From contig QVRM01001414.1 of NCBI GenBank assembly GCA_003439945.1, positions 186,001-250,000 of the forward strand: DNA of 64,000 nucleotides, given 5' to 3'. Source of the DNA: Dermanyssus gallinae. Lineage: Eukaryota; Arthropoda; Arachnida; Mesostigmata; Dermanyssidae. The translations under genes were made by a program, and so were the position numbers. The notes under the pieces were generated by a model. The model did no database searches, was not told the DNA's origin, and saw only the letters and a list, made by a program, of their open reading frames with translations. This document shows positions 1-10,300 of this stretch, piece by piece. The first letter of the stretch is position 1. Each line of letters begins with the position of its first letter.

Positions 1-440
1 AGCATCATTTTCTTCTGTAACGCCTTCTCGTTGTGTGGCGAGTGTCCCAGTGAGAAGAAGAAGCAGAAGAAGGTGGAGAAAGCAAAACAGAGAGAGAGAG
101 AGAGCGATCCTGAGCGTGAGGGGAGCAAGAGGAAGAGAGAGAGAAGTAAAGAGGAGGAGATAAGCATATGTTATTGGCTAATTCTAGTGTGGCTATCCGA
201 CTAACCGGCTGACTGATCTCGTTCGACTGTCCTGTCGCCGCCCCCGCTAACCAGTGGTGACATGGCCGAACTGGATGGCCGCTTCTTGATCACCAGGCGG
301 CGTTTCTTGATCACCGTCGCGTCGCTCAGCTCTGCTACCACCTCAGCTCTGCCACCACTGTGCTTCTGTGCTTCTGTCTGTCTACACAACCAGTCTGTCC
401 GGGCGTTTGTTTGTTTGTCTATAGCGCGACATCGTTGCTA
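1..440. other. Low-complexity and GC-rich stretch, no gene supported
   Basis: The first 170 bases are purine-rich (GAAGAAG and GAGAGAG runs). The next 270 bases are mixed and CpG-containing. No reading frame here has coding character. It reads like the 5' flank or untranslated part of a gene lying outside the window, but that is inference. Confidence 0.4.
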
Positions 441-669
<229 letters not shown>

Positions 670-831
670 CGTTGTTTGTTGTCGTCGCCGTCTGTATCGG
701 ACATGCATACTCGCCTACAGCTTTAAATCAAAGACGTCTCTAAGAAACAGGGAACGCCGACGGGGCGTGGTGGTAGGCAAGGATGTCGCCCTACGCGGTG
801 GCAACGATAACATGGTTAACGCAAAGATCAG

Positions 832-962
832 CACAACAACAACAACAACAGCAACAACAACAGCAACATTAACAACAACAACAGCAACAACAACAACAGC
901 AACAGCAACAACAACAACAACGTCATCATCGTCGTCGTCGTCGTCATCATCATCATCATCGA
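832..962. repeat. (CAA/CAG)n followed by (CGT/CAT)n microsatellite
   Basis: A CAA-based array with CAG and TTA interruptions runs to about 920 and changes into CGT/CAT triplets up to about 962. It is in the opposite orientation to the TTG array at 441-669, about 160 bases away, so the two could pair as a long imperfect hairpin. Confidence 0.93.
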
Positions 963-1480
963 TGTCGATGATAGATAAAATGAGGATTGTGGCGGTGAAG
1001 GCACTCTACGGTTTCGCCGCGTGACACAGTTCACGCGGCTTTAACTGACGTGACGCCTACAGTAACTGTAGGACACGACCACAAACACCCACTCACTACA
1101 TCGGGATTGCCTTCAGCCATCCGCCGCCTCGGCGGTCCCACAGACGCCAGACAGGTAAGAAGAACACGCAATGTCGAACCAGACACTTCAGTCCGTTTCT
1201 TGTTCGGCTCAACAACGGTCGAACAGATCGAACGAATTCTCGTACAGATGTTCAGAAGATGCACGCGTTCTTAGCTGGCACAGCCAAGTAAACTGTGCAT
1301 AAATGCGTGTACGGTTCCCTCTTCGTCGGTACCACAAACTGAATGCAGCCTGCCAACCTCCCTGCCTGCCGCTAGCGGTTTTCGACGATGACGTGCACAA
1401 CTAACCGAGGACACCTCCACCAGGTGAAGAGGCAGCATGGATGCGCATGAATTAATCCATTTATCAATGCGTTAGCTTCA
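963..1480. other. GC-rich stretch with one good 5' splice site, no gene assigned
   Basis: This stretch is GC-rich with several CpGs. A good donor (CAG|GTAAGA) lies at 1154/1155 on the plus strand, so an exon could end there. The upstream sequence is open in one frame for about 35 codons but has no recognisable protein character. A 5' UTR exon is possible. Confidence 0.3.
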
Positions 1481-1980
1481 AAAACATGAACAGTGGGAAT
1501 ACGAGAATTGGCCTGCTATTCACGCTACTATAGTATTTTGTCGAGTTCAAGTTGTATTAGCAGTAACATTTGGATCGTTCGTAGGACGAGCTGCACAAAA
1601 ACAACCGGAATTGGCGCCCGAAAATTTCGCCCATATTTCGCTGACATGACAGCGGCTCCGGCGAACACCTTCACCTCACACAGGCACTGTGCAAAATTAC
1701 GCGAACTAGTGTTCGAATTGCTAGTCCCATCCCCCATATTCGTCTGCGTTGGCCCGTTGTAATTTTTTTTTTCAATTCATAAACCTTAATATCAGCCTCG
1801 GGCCAACATTCGTCTCTTGAACAGGGTAATCGCTGCTGTGGATGGGTATTTTCAAGGCTGCGAAACTTGTTACTTTGGACAAGTTAAAGTACAGCTTGAC
1901 TAAGTATGCATAACTCTTAAAAGCCAAACATCCAAAAAGTCGGCCATTTTAATTCTACGTGAGTGCACTTGATGAACGGC
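1481..1980. other. Unannotated sequence
   Basis: Mixed-composition sequence. Only short ORFs are present, and none shows a recognisable domain or coding bias. I see nothing to annotate. Confidence 0.5.
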
Positions 1981-1981
1981 G

Positions 1982-2023
<42 letters not shown>

Positions 2024-2042
2024 TAGAGAGATTGAGAAGGAC

Positions 2043-2076
<34 letters not shown>

Positions 2077-2098
2077 GGAGAGAGAGAGAGAGAGAGAA
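1981..2098. repeat. Compound (TA)n-(GA)n microsatellite, duplicated
   Basis: Two successive modules, each a (TA)n run followed by a (GA)n run, lie at 1981-2035 and 2044-2098. The repeated TA-to-GA order suggests a duplication of one compound microsatellite. Confidence 0.95.
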
Positions 2099-2849
2099 TA
2101 AATCATCAGCATCGCCCATTACATTTGACTTTATCCATATTTTGTACTCACACAAGTAGCGCCATCTGACGGCACTATTCAAAATACAATTAAAATCGCT
2201 TCAAAACACCACCCTATAAAACAGTTAACTGGCGAGCATCTAATTACGGGATGTTTCTTAATAGTTAGCCAGAATTATTTCTGAGTGATGAAAAAATGAA
2301 TATCGCCAAAATTGAGCGGGTGACCAATAGAGGCCTCCGAGATGATATTCATTACGGCAAGAATGGACATGAACGAGTTTTCGAAGAGAGTGGTTCGTGC
2401 AATCTTGCATGAGGAAGCACATCAGTTAGAGCAGTGGTTTAGGATGCAATTTTATTTAGCAAAAGAACCTAAGACGTGGAGGTCCCGTAAGTCAGTGGTT
2501 TGAATAGAAGAAGAAGTTTAACGTTGATGAGATCATAACACCCCACGTTGTGCCTTATGCAATCAGTGTTGCTAATAACTCTTTATCTTCATGCACCACA
2601 CTGCTAGGCTGCAATTGTTTAAACGATCCTCGCAAAAGCTTAACGAAGTGGCTGGCGTGTTCTTTTAACCTGATGCCTATCCGAAATGTGTGGCAAAAGC
2701 TGAGACGATGAGTAGAACCTGAATCCCAGCTTCAGAAGCACTTTCAGAGCTGAAGAATTCTATGCACGAATGCACGTGGAATAATGTCCTACAGTAATTC
2801 ATTGATTGGGTTAATTAAAATGTTGCTGAATTGAATGACGGCCGTCATT
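2099..2849. other. Unannotated AT-rich sequence
   Basis: AT-rich sequence with stops in all frames. No repeat ends, RNA signature or protein similarity that I can recognise. Confidence 0.5.
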
Positions 2850-3800
2850 ATGGCAGGTAAAGGCCAGACACACTCTTAAATATATGTAAGCGCAAAAAAC
2901 TGTATTTTTGAGAGCTTTGCGAGGTAATTTCATTCGTTGTTCTTACTATAACAACTCTGCCGAACTTGTTTGTTATGTCTTTTTTTGTTTTGCTATGGTG
3001 CAATATTAAATGCTAGAAATTTGAGTGGGTTTGCTCCGCATATTTTTAAGGTTAGTGCTGCTGACGCTGTTTTTGGAAGTTCTAATACGCGCTTAGCATA
3101 GCTGGGTTTCAGTTCGTCCACGAGTTTTATAGATGCTAGGGTTAACTGTGGTGCAATTGTAAGAAAAAGTATCTTGCTTACACTGGGTACCTGTGTTAAA
3201 ACAATTCAATGCTCATGTCACATTGATTTGCCTGCTAAAAAGAGTTTCGTTGAGGTAAAACTGTAAATGATTTCAAGATTTAACAGCATGACTAAATCGT
3301 CCGCATAAACTGCGAAATCGGCTCTAAGGTTGCGCGATAGATCTGTGAGTTTAGTTAGATACAAACTTAATATAAGTAATTCTAGCTCAGTCCTCTTAAA
3401 TTACGCTCATAGTTTGGGTCATGGACATTTGTACATTGCTTGCCTTATTTACTCAAATTATACTATATGCTGATATATCATAAATAAGGTTAGAACGTGC
3501 GCCAACTATGCGGAACATTGTGGAGTATCTTTAGTAGGTGGTGAAAAAGTCCTTTAAGAGGCAGTCAAAAACAACGTTTAAATCAACTAAAGCAGCACCT
3601 TCCGTGCTAAGAAAGGCAATATGACACGTGGTTTTAAAGAAATGGATAATGTGCTTAGCTGTTTTGGATAGGCAGGAGAGCATACCTATAGGGCGGTATG
3701 CCGAGAGGTTTCTTGTACTTTACCAAGTTTTGGCATAAGGGCTAAACGTGCCGTTTTCACAGGCTAGGAATAGTCTCCGCTAAAAAAATTGTATCTATGA
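2850..3800 (-). mobile_element. Decayed non-LTR retrotransposon, reverse transcriptase region (LINE family A)
   Basis: Read on the minus strand through frameshifts, the segment carries reverse-transcriptase motifs in the right order. A finger motif resembling YRPI lies near 3690, motif A as VDLNVVFDCL near 3565, and the catalytic box as FAVYADDL near 3300. A C-terminal stretch with TIAPQLTLASIKLVDELK and YAKRVLELPKTASAAL follows at 3030-3160. That last stretch closely matches the equivalent part of the plus-strand LINE at 48925-51192 (TIAPYLTLSHLK; KRVLRLPKCASATLAL), so both belong to one family. Many stops show that it is dead. The upstream part may be the LINE sequence beyond the foldback element at 3811-4380. 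Confidence 0.75.
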
Positions 3801-3810
3801 TGCCTGTTTG

Positions 3811-4380
3811 TGTGACTGTGTGGCGACGTTCACTACCGCCGATGTGTCGCGCGACAGCCGCAGCGCGTCATTTTACATGCACTTAATCTGGACATGCCCT
3901 CCGAAAAATCGTAATTACTCTGCAATTACAGCTCGCATTGCCATAAGTTTAGTACCAAAATGATCGCCATGAATTGCGCATTGGCTGAATATGTCCGTTT
4001 TGAGCGCTGTGAGTGGTTGTAGGGTTATGATTCTAAAGTATTTGGCGTGAACGCTAATAAAGAACTTCATTTTTGACGAATTCTCTTCTAAACGACCGTG
4101 TCGCATCTTCTGACCGGTCTTGTATATTCTTCGGAAGAAGCAGAATTTTATCACGAACACGATGGTGTGCTTAGTTTCTGTATAGGAAGACTGGTTGGCT
4201 CGCAACAGCACATTTTATGCTCCTATGTCGGGCAAAAACACTAGTGTCACAAATTGTAGTAATTTCGCTCTCACTCCGAAACAAGACTTCTCAGAGACCA
4301 TGTTCCATTGGAAAAAATATTTGCTTTAACGAGCTCTACAATTTGTATATTCTATTATGAAAAATTTCTGCAACACCCTG
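3811..4380. mobile_element. Half copy of foldback element, family FB-A
   Basis: The right end is CAACACCCTGT followed by TA repeats. Next inward come a block with GAGCTC, a CCATGTTCCATTGG block and the CpG-rich apex (TGTCGCGCGACAGCCGCAGC). All of these recur in the complete copies at 43449-44513 and 61663-62709. The left arm is missing: similarity stops just past the apex near 3811, where LINE sequence begins. The minus-strand ORF of 98 residues is not a known protein, and its counterpart in the copy at 61663 is broken, so I do not call it a gene. Confidence 0.8.
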
Positions 4381-4400
4381 TATATATATATATATATATA
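4381..4400. repeat. (TA)n microsatellite at a transposon end
   Basis: Twenty bases of TA repeat directly abut the ACACCCTG terminus of the foldback half element. Confidence 0.9.
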
Positions 4401-4429
4401 CGAGTATATGTCCAGGTCACCCGTTCCAT

Positions 4430-5520
4430 AAGGACCTGTGGGCCGCATTAAAGTCTCCTTCGATATTCGTGGTGACCGTGTGTATCCACGCTGAGACCTA
4501 GTTTATTGAGAAAGTCCTGGTATTCCTACAAGGTGGAGTTTAAAGAAAATACACAAAGTAGATCGCGAGGTCGGGAGTATTAATAGATGAAAACTGCGTG
4601 CCTTGCCTCGCTGAGGTGGAGGATGCTTTCGTGTGGGGTCCAGGCTGAGAAAGCTGTGTGATAGGGGTCTCGAAAAGTAGTAGGACCTCTACGTTAATTT
4701 TAACTGCAACTTTAGAGGCAAGATCATATGCTCTACGGGCTCTGCGGAGTTCTATTGGCAGTGTCTAATTATTGCTGGTTATTCTGTCTGTGGACTTTTC
4801 GGAGGTTTATGACTTGTTGTCTGTATGCTATGCACTGCGTCGTAGTGGCTTAGGGTCTATCTATGTAACTTACATAGCACCTAAAATTGGCTGTGCAGCC
4901 CATTGCGGCATGTCTTTGTACTCCGCGTTTGAAACAGTATGATTGTGTTGGTTGAGCTGCTGTACAATTTCTTCTAGCCATATGGTTACAACTCAACACA
5001 GTGAGCACTATGGTACCGAGACCAACTATTTTATGAGGCGTCGAGTCCAACGAAGATGTATATGTTTTTGTCGTAAGATATTTTGAGATTCCTTTGGGGG
5101 CATTTTAGCAATGCATAAGTAGTCGCATGCGCGGGTCTTCTTTAGGGAGTCCAGAGTAAACGCCATCTCCGGTGCTCCGTCCTTAATGAGCCCTTTGAGA
5201 ATTTACTTCTCGGTGGACTCATCTAGGTCTCGAATTATGACAGTCTTGATATGTGAGATCGCTTGGGCTGTCACAATCAAAAATGCTTTCTACTTTACTT
5301 GTTAAGAAAAAATGCCAGTGGCATTAAGAGTAGTGCCTCGCACAATGAGGCGGATTTTGTCTGTAGCTATTCCGGGAGCTCCAGCCTATAACTCGGATTT
5401 CTTTGATCATGCCTGAGTGTTGCATGAGGGCGTGCTCCAATGCTTTTTTTTAGATAAGTGATCTCGGCGGTTGACGGAATGGTTACTGCTGCTGTCTGAA
5501 TGTGTCTTGTCTTAAGAAAG
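4430..5520 (-). mobile_element. Decayed R1-like non-LTR retrotransposon: gag-like ORF1 and start of the endonuclease
   Basis: On the minus strand a gag-like region starts near 5285 (VIIRDLDESTEK, then LKGLIKDGAPEMAFTLDSL). It leads into degenerate zinc knuckles at about 4870-5010 (SCNHMARRNC, then SYCFKRGVQRHAAMGC). Next comes the typical start of an R1/I-type ORF2 endonuclease, with ELRRARRAYDLASKVAVKIN at about 4690-4750. Frames shift between the parts and stops occur, for example one right after STEK. The order gag, CCHC knuckles, endonuclease fits the R1 and I groups. The 3' portion appears to be interrupted by the FB-A element to the left. Confidence 0.65.
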
Positions 5521-6340
5521 CTGCGGAACCTGGTCGCTGCTTTTTAAGGATCTGAGTTGAGGAATGAGACCCTTAAAGTTTTCGTTTACTTAACCGTGCG
5601 GGATCATTCTTGCATAGAGTGCCCGTATTGGAACTGGGTTGTTTTCAGCCCCTCGATTGTCAGCATGTTTCGATTCTGCAGGCAAACACAAGTCCCGATT
5701 TTGCAGGGCTATTCATCTGTCGAGCCCAAGTCTCAATCCGAATTCGTGCTCTGATATTCCCGTTCTTCACTTAGCTAATGTGCGAGTATTATTGGACTTT
5801 ATTATGGAACACTTACAAAACGCGTCTATATGCTACGGCGGTCACATTAAGATGATGGTGTATTTGTCGGTTCTGCTCGCAGCAATGCGCTAAGTACCAC
5901 GCGGTTGATTGTCCGGCACTGCAACGAAGATCCTTACACTTTTTCTCTCGGTGGAACGGCAAAACAACAAGTACTTATGTTTAATAATAGCATGAACTAT
6001 TTTGTACATACTCTATTTGAGTGAAATAAATATGATTGATTAAGACTGATGAGCTATTAAGAAGGACAAACGTTGTGATATCAATGGTTATGGAAGGGCG
6101 ACTATGCGCACGACAATTGAACATAGTCTCAGGTTAATTGCGCCATGATTATCCTCGTCCCAATTTAGTAAATTTTCATTTAAATAATATGATAAATTAT
6201 ATGGCACGAAACGGTTGCTCCATTACGGAAGTATGGTTCGAGAATGAATGTATTGTTGTAGCAATATTGCTAAACCGATTTTAATTGTTGGGGATTAACT
6301 TTCCAATATTCGGCTGGCAAAATGTGTCTCTTTTGATATT
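5521..6340. other. Unannotated sequence
   Basis: No supported gene. The part up to about 5900 may be more of the decayed LINE to the left. An AATAAA signal near 6020 (GAAATAAATATGATTGATT) resembles a retrotransposon 3' tail, but I cannot tie it to an element. Confidence 0.35.
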
Positions 6341-7520
6341 CAAACGATGGAGGCTTATATAAATGCCTGTATAACCAATGGTTTATATCAACAAGTTACT
6401 GAGGTTATACGTGCAACGGCGTGTCCAAGAGACTTAGTCGATCAGGGTGGGCTAGAATATGGAATAAACTTAAGTAATTTATTTCGTTATGCAAACAGCA
6501 ATAGGTCAGATAAAACAAGCTCAACTTATAGATCAAATAAAGACCCCAGTATAATAGAAAATAAATATGATTTTAAATCCTCGATGCGCTCAGGCCATAA
6601 TAATTTGTTTTCGCCTTTTATTTGAGGCCGAATATCTTCCTATAAAGAAGGGAGGGTATAATCTCTGGAAGGGTGGTTACAAGCAAATTATAACAAAGCT
6701 GACACTCGTTTCATGTAAAGATATATTCCTAGATTGTGAAATTGTAAGTAATATGTACAATGCTTTTGCTTATCAGATAACGCTAGGTTTAGTGAATATA
6801 TCGCTAGTCTAGAATAATTTATTGAACATGACGCAATCTTGATTTTAAACATTCTGAGTCCTTTTTAGGTATGCCAATAAACGGTTAAACGGAAAATATG
6901 TTATAACGATACTAAAACAAGTAATGTGTTTATCACCGATAATATATTGGCCGTTATATCAATCAAACATTTATTTATTATTATATTATTACCATACATT
7001 CGATATTAAAGAATATAAATCAATTTCCATCTAAGTGCAGCCTTACCCCAGACCTCACCCTTCCATTATTTCACAAAAAAAGTGCCACATGTCATAACCA
7101 CTCTCATTCATTTAGGTCAGGTCTTACGAAGATGGTATTGTGCCGGATTTTGTCCATTCATCTGTACTAGATAATTACGAAAATAGTACTGTACCTATTT
7201 TTTTGAAAATGACGCCTCTATATAGAAATAAACCAAAATGAAATGTTAATAATTATAGACCTGTAACACAATCGCGTGTATATAGCGTATATGTTATTTG
7301 AAAAACACGTGTGAATCATATGTTTAGCTTTATGCAGACTGAAGGAGTGTTTGGCAAGCAGCAACATGGCAAATCCAAAGCAACGAAGCTAGTTGGAATT
7401 GTCTCAAAGAAGACCATTTATATTCACGAGAAGAAAAACTATTTTAAAAGTTCACAAAAATTATTTGCAATTTGCAAATTTACGTATACTAAAGCTGGCG
7501 ACCGTTTTATATAAAGAACA
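6341..7520 (+). mobile_element. Decayed CR1-like non-LTR retrotransposon fragments
   Basis: A 92-codon open stretch at 6347-6625 begins YINACITNGLYQQVTEVIRA. This matches the end of CR1-type endonucleases, where a 'fIn.c..nGL.QhVt.pTR' pattern is usual. Further on, near 7200-7260, MTPLYRN is followed by NNYRPVTQS, the finger motif of reverse transcriptase. At 7311-7400, FSFMQTEGVFGKQQHGKSKA corresponds to the 'QhGF.kgkSt' motif. Frameshifts and a 600-base AT-rich gap between the parts show a rearranged, dead copy. Confidence 0.6.
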
Positions 7521-8140
7521 TATTCATACGATTAAAAAGTTTAGCTCAAATTTCTTCAATTTCTTGCGTTGTAAATGTAAGGTAGAGCGTAAGCGTCTTA
7601 CCTTGGCTGCAAGCAGAAAACCTCAGAGGTGATAAATGGCGCGGCGCTTAGAGCATCAATGCCTGCGCCTAACTGTAGAATTTTAAATTAGTTCAAACAG
7701 AGCAACTATAAGGTAGCCATTATACAAAATTTGTCAAACTTAGCAAACAACATTTGTGAGAAAATGTATATATTATACTCAGATTTTATTTTGTTTATGT
7801 TTCAGGGCTGCCCTGAGAAACCGCCTGCGTGACATAGCTCATTCCCATTTGCAAGCAAAAAAGGCGTCGCTTATAGTGTTATAGCTACAAGATAATTACG
7901 AAACAATACAAATCCATCATTCAGCTTGTCGCGCTTGCATTGAGTCCAATCAATAATCTTTCTTATTCTGAACTGAACTAGGAACCAACACATGTTTGCT
8001 ACCAACACATATAAATGAATAACGTTCTAAATTCACGATCTAGGTCTACCTTTATGTTTCTCGGGATCTTTTGCAATTTTCTACAGTGGGGGTTGGATGG
8101 TAATGCACAATCTCTTTTTATTGAGACATCTGTGCTCCCC
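7521..8140. other. Unannotated AT-rich sequence
   Basis: No recognisable gene, RNA or repeat end. It is AT-rich with short ORFs only. Confidence 0.45.
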
Positions 8141-8141
8141 G

Positions 8142-8305
8142 TTTTTTTTTTTTATCATGGTCGATTATTGGTCCACTCCGGCATTCAACTTGTCTAAAGT
8201 GGGAACTATGAAAACTAGTTTAACAGTGGCCGGCCTAGGTCTCGAGCCCAAGCCTCCCGAATGCAAGGCAAAGGCTTTTGCCTCTGAGCCATCTTGCTCG
8301 GTTTA
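8142..8305 (-). mobile_element. tRNA-derived SINE (type 1)
   Basis: Read on the minus strand, the segment starts near 8303 with a tRNA-like head. An A-box-like TGGCTCAGAGGC lies at 8280-8291 and a B-box-like GGGCTCGAGACC at 8238-8249, about 35 bases apart, as in a pol III internal promoter. A unique body of about 85 bases follows and ends in twelve As (T run 8142-8153 on the plus strand). The cloverleaf does not fold well, so it is not a working tRNA. I find no clear target-site duplication. Confidence 0.65.
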
Positions 8306-8517
8306 TTTGCTCTCTCTCTCTCTCGTCTTCTCTTTTTTTCCTTTTATTGAGCTTGCTTATTTTCCTTCTGAAGTGCCCCAGTCACGTTCGTTTACTGTCT
8401 CAACCTCGCCAGCCACCATCCTATCCTAGCAGTCAGCGTGAGTGGGTTGTTCAACACACGTACAACAGAAGCAATGCAGCCTTAGGGTGACACTCTGGGC
8501 CGACTATTTGCAGTTGC

Positions 8518-8612
8518 AGTTACTGTTGTTGTTGATAACGGTGCTGTTGTTGTTGTTGTTGATGCTGATGATGATGGTGCTGTTGTTGTTGATTGTGCTG
8601 TTGGTCGTTGTC
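8518..8612. repeat. Interrupted (TTG)n/(CTG)n/(ATG)n microsatellite
   Basis: TTG triplets with GATGATGATGG and CTG interruptions over about 95 bases, same orientation as the other TTG arrays. Confidence 0.85.
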
Positions 8613-9228
8613 ACTTGTTGTACAGCCTTAACTTAGGCGTTTGCTTGAGCTGTTGTTAGCACAAGCGGGCCGGCATGCCTCTGACATTTCTGGCCGACGA
8701 CGACGACGACGCCGAAGACGAGGACTTTGTCAAGAAGAGCAAGTGAAGTTCGAAACAGCTAGCCGGATAGTTGGCTGAGTACGCGCGTGCCGCTTGCGTA
8801 GGTATGTGTACGTATGTGTGTATGTATGGCGTTGCTCGTGCACGATAGGTTCCGTCAGGGCCGTTGCCGTCCAATCGTAGAAAAATGCTCGACAAGCAAA
8901 TTCTTCGAATGTTTGCGTTTGCTCCTCCCAATGCGCACATCCTTTTGCAGGTCGTTCCGTTCCTCGGTGTTGCCGTCGCTTTCGAGTCTTTCGGTCGGCC
9001 GCTCACTGGCTCAGTCGTCCGTCCGTCCGTCTCAATCTTTACGTCTCTCTCTTCGTTTGGTTGCTCTTCTGGTCCTCGCTTCGATCCTTCCTGGGCTTCT
9101 TGTGCCTCCTCCTCCTCGTCGTGCCTTTCCTCGTTAGTCTTCGTTCTCCTGGCTTTGCCTGCTCTTCCTCGTTTTTCAGAAGCCTCGGCTGACTGATTCA
9201 CGTCGGGCGGCTGTGGTCGCCGCTGCCA

Positions 9229-9306
9229 TCGTTGTTGTTATTGTTATTGTTGTTGTTGTCGTCGTTGTTGGTGTTATGTTGTTGTTGTTGTTGTCGTCGT
9301 CGTCAT
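9229..9306. repeat. (TTG/TTA/TCG)n microsatellite
   Basis: About 78 bases of TTG and TTA triplets passing into TCG triplets at the right end. Confidence 0.88.
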
Positions 9307-10300
9307 TGTCGATCGCCGCGTTTACGCGAACTACGTCGCTGCAACTACCAACAGCTCGATAGATGGAACGCAAAATGCCCTCTCTTTGCCTCTGCTCCCT
9401 TCTACATCCCACCACTGCGGCTGCTGCTGCCGCTGCCCCGCCGTACACTGCCCAATAGAAGACTTCTTTTCTCTCCCCCCTGTCTTAGTATGCTTTGTTT
9501 CCATCTCTTTTCGATTTCTCTCGTAGTTATTCCTCTGCTTAATCCTCTCTCTCTCTCTCCCCCCCCCCGTACTCCGCTAAGGCTTCTCCTCTGCGTTCTT
9601 TCATCACGCATTCATTTTTGTGCCTAACTCTAGTCGTTCCTCACTCGGATCGTTCGTGTGCGTCAATATACCGAGATGACGCCGAAAGGACGTGGGCCGA
9701 AGCAATTATGATTGCAAAACGCGCCTCAAAATTGTCAACTTTAGCTACTGCTGCAGCAGCAGCAGCTGAATTGGCGCGTCAACCTCGAGCTCGCAGTAAC
9801 TAACCGCCAAGCATTCGAAATTTCAGTTGCACGCGCTAAACAACAGCGACGGTCGAGAGAGAAGAGGATGCCCGCGAGTAGTGAATAGATTTAATAAAGG
9901 TATAGGAAGATAGGTAATTGGATGCAGAATTCTGTAGCCCGACCACACCTATTGATCACAGGAGGCAGTCTCTTTTACGCCTTCTGAAAACGAACTCGTG
10001 TCGACGCGTCTGTAAGTGCGAACCCGTATATTTGGCGAGCTGCTGCAGCCTGCACTGGCTCTGCTCTCTGAACAGTGTACGCAATTTAGCTGATTCTAAT
10101 CAATGATTCAGCTACGTCGCCTCCGCCATGGCCACTTACGCCGCATGGTTCGAAATGTTTCAAAGATACGCTGTAGGCCAGCGCCAATATTAGTAGCAAA
10201 TATTTGTTCTTCAATACATCCAGTGGCGTGTTTGTAGCTTCGAAGGTAGTAGTAGTGGTAGAGGCCGACGCGCTCAGTCTCAGACGGATTAAGCGATTAA

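Larger units (their letters stand above)
8306..10300. other. GC-rich, CpG-containing island without an assigned gene
   Basis: Pyrimidine-rich and CpG-rich sequence with two triplet microsatellites inside (annotated separately). The long antisense ORF at 8656-9201 is made of low-complexity Glu/Arg/Ser runs and has no ATG at its reported start. An arthropod-type initiator (TCAGTT) at 9823-9828 lies in a neutral context without a TATA box. This could be the promoter or 5' UTR of a gene outside the window, which is inference only. Confidence 0.35.

Noticed and set aside
3915..4211. 98-codon minus-strand ORF in the FB-A element, possibly an element-encoded protein
   Set aside because: The frame is not kept in the copies at 43449 and 61663, so it is not under selection.
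8656..9201. 181-codon ORF on the minus strand, Glu/Arg-rich
   Set aside because: Antisense of a pyrimidine-rich region, no ATG at the start, low complexity and no domain.
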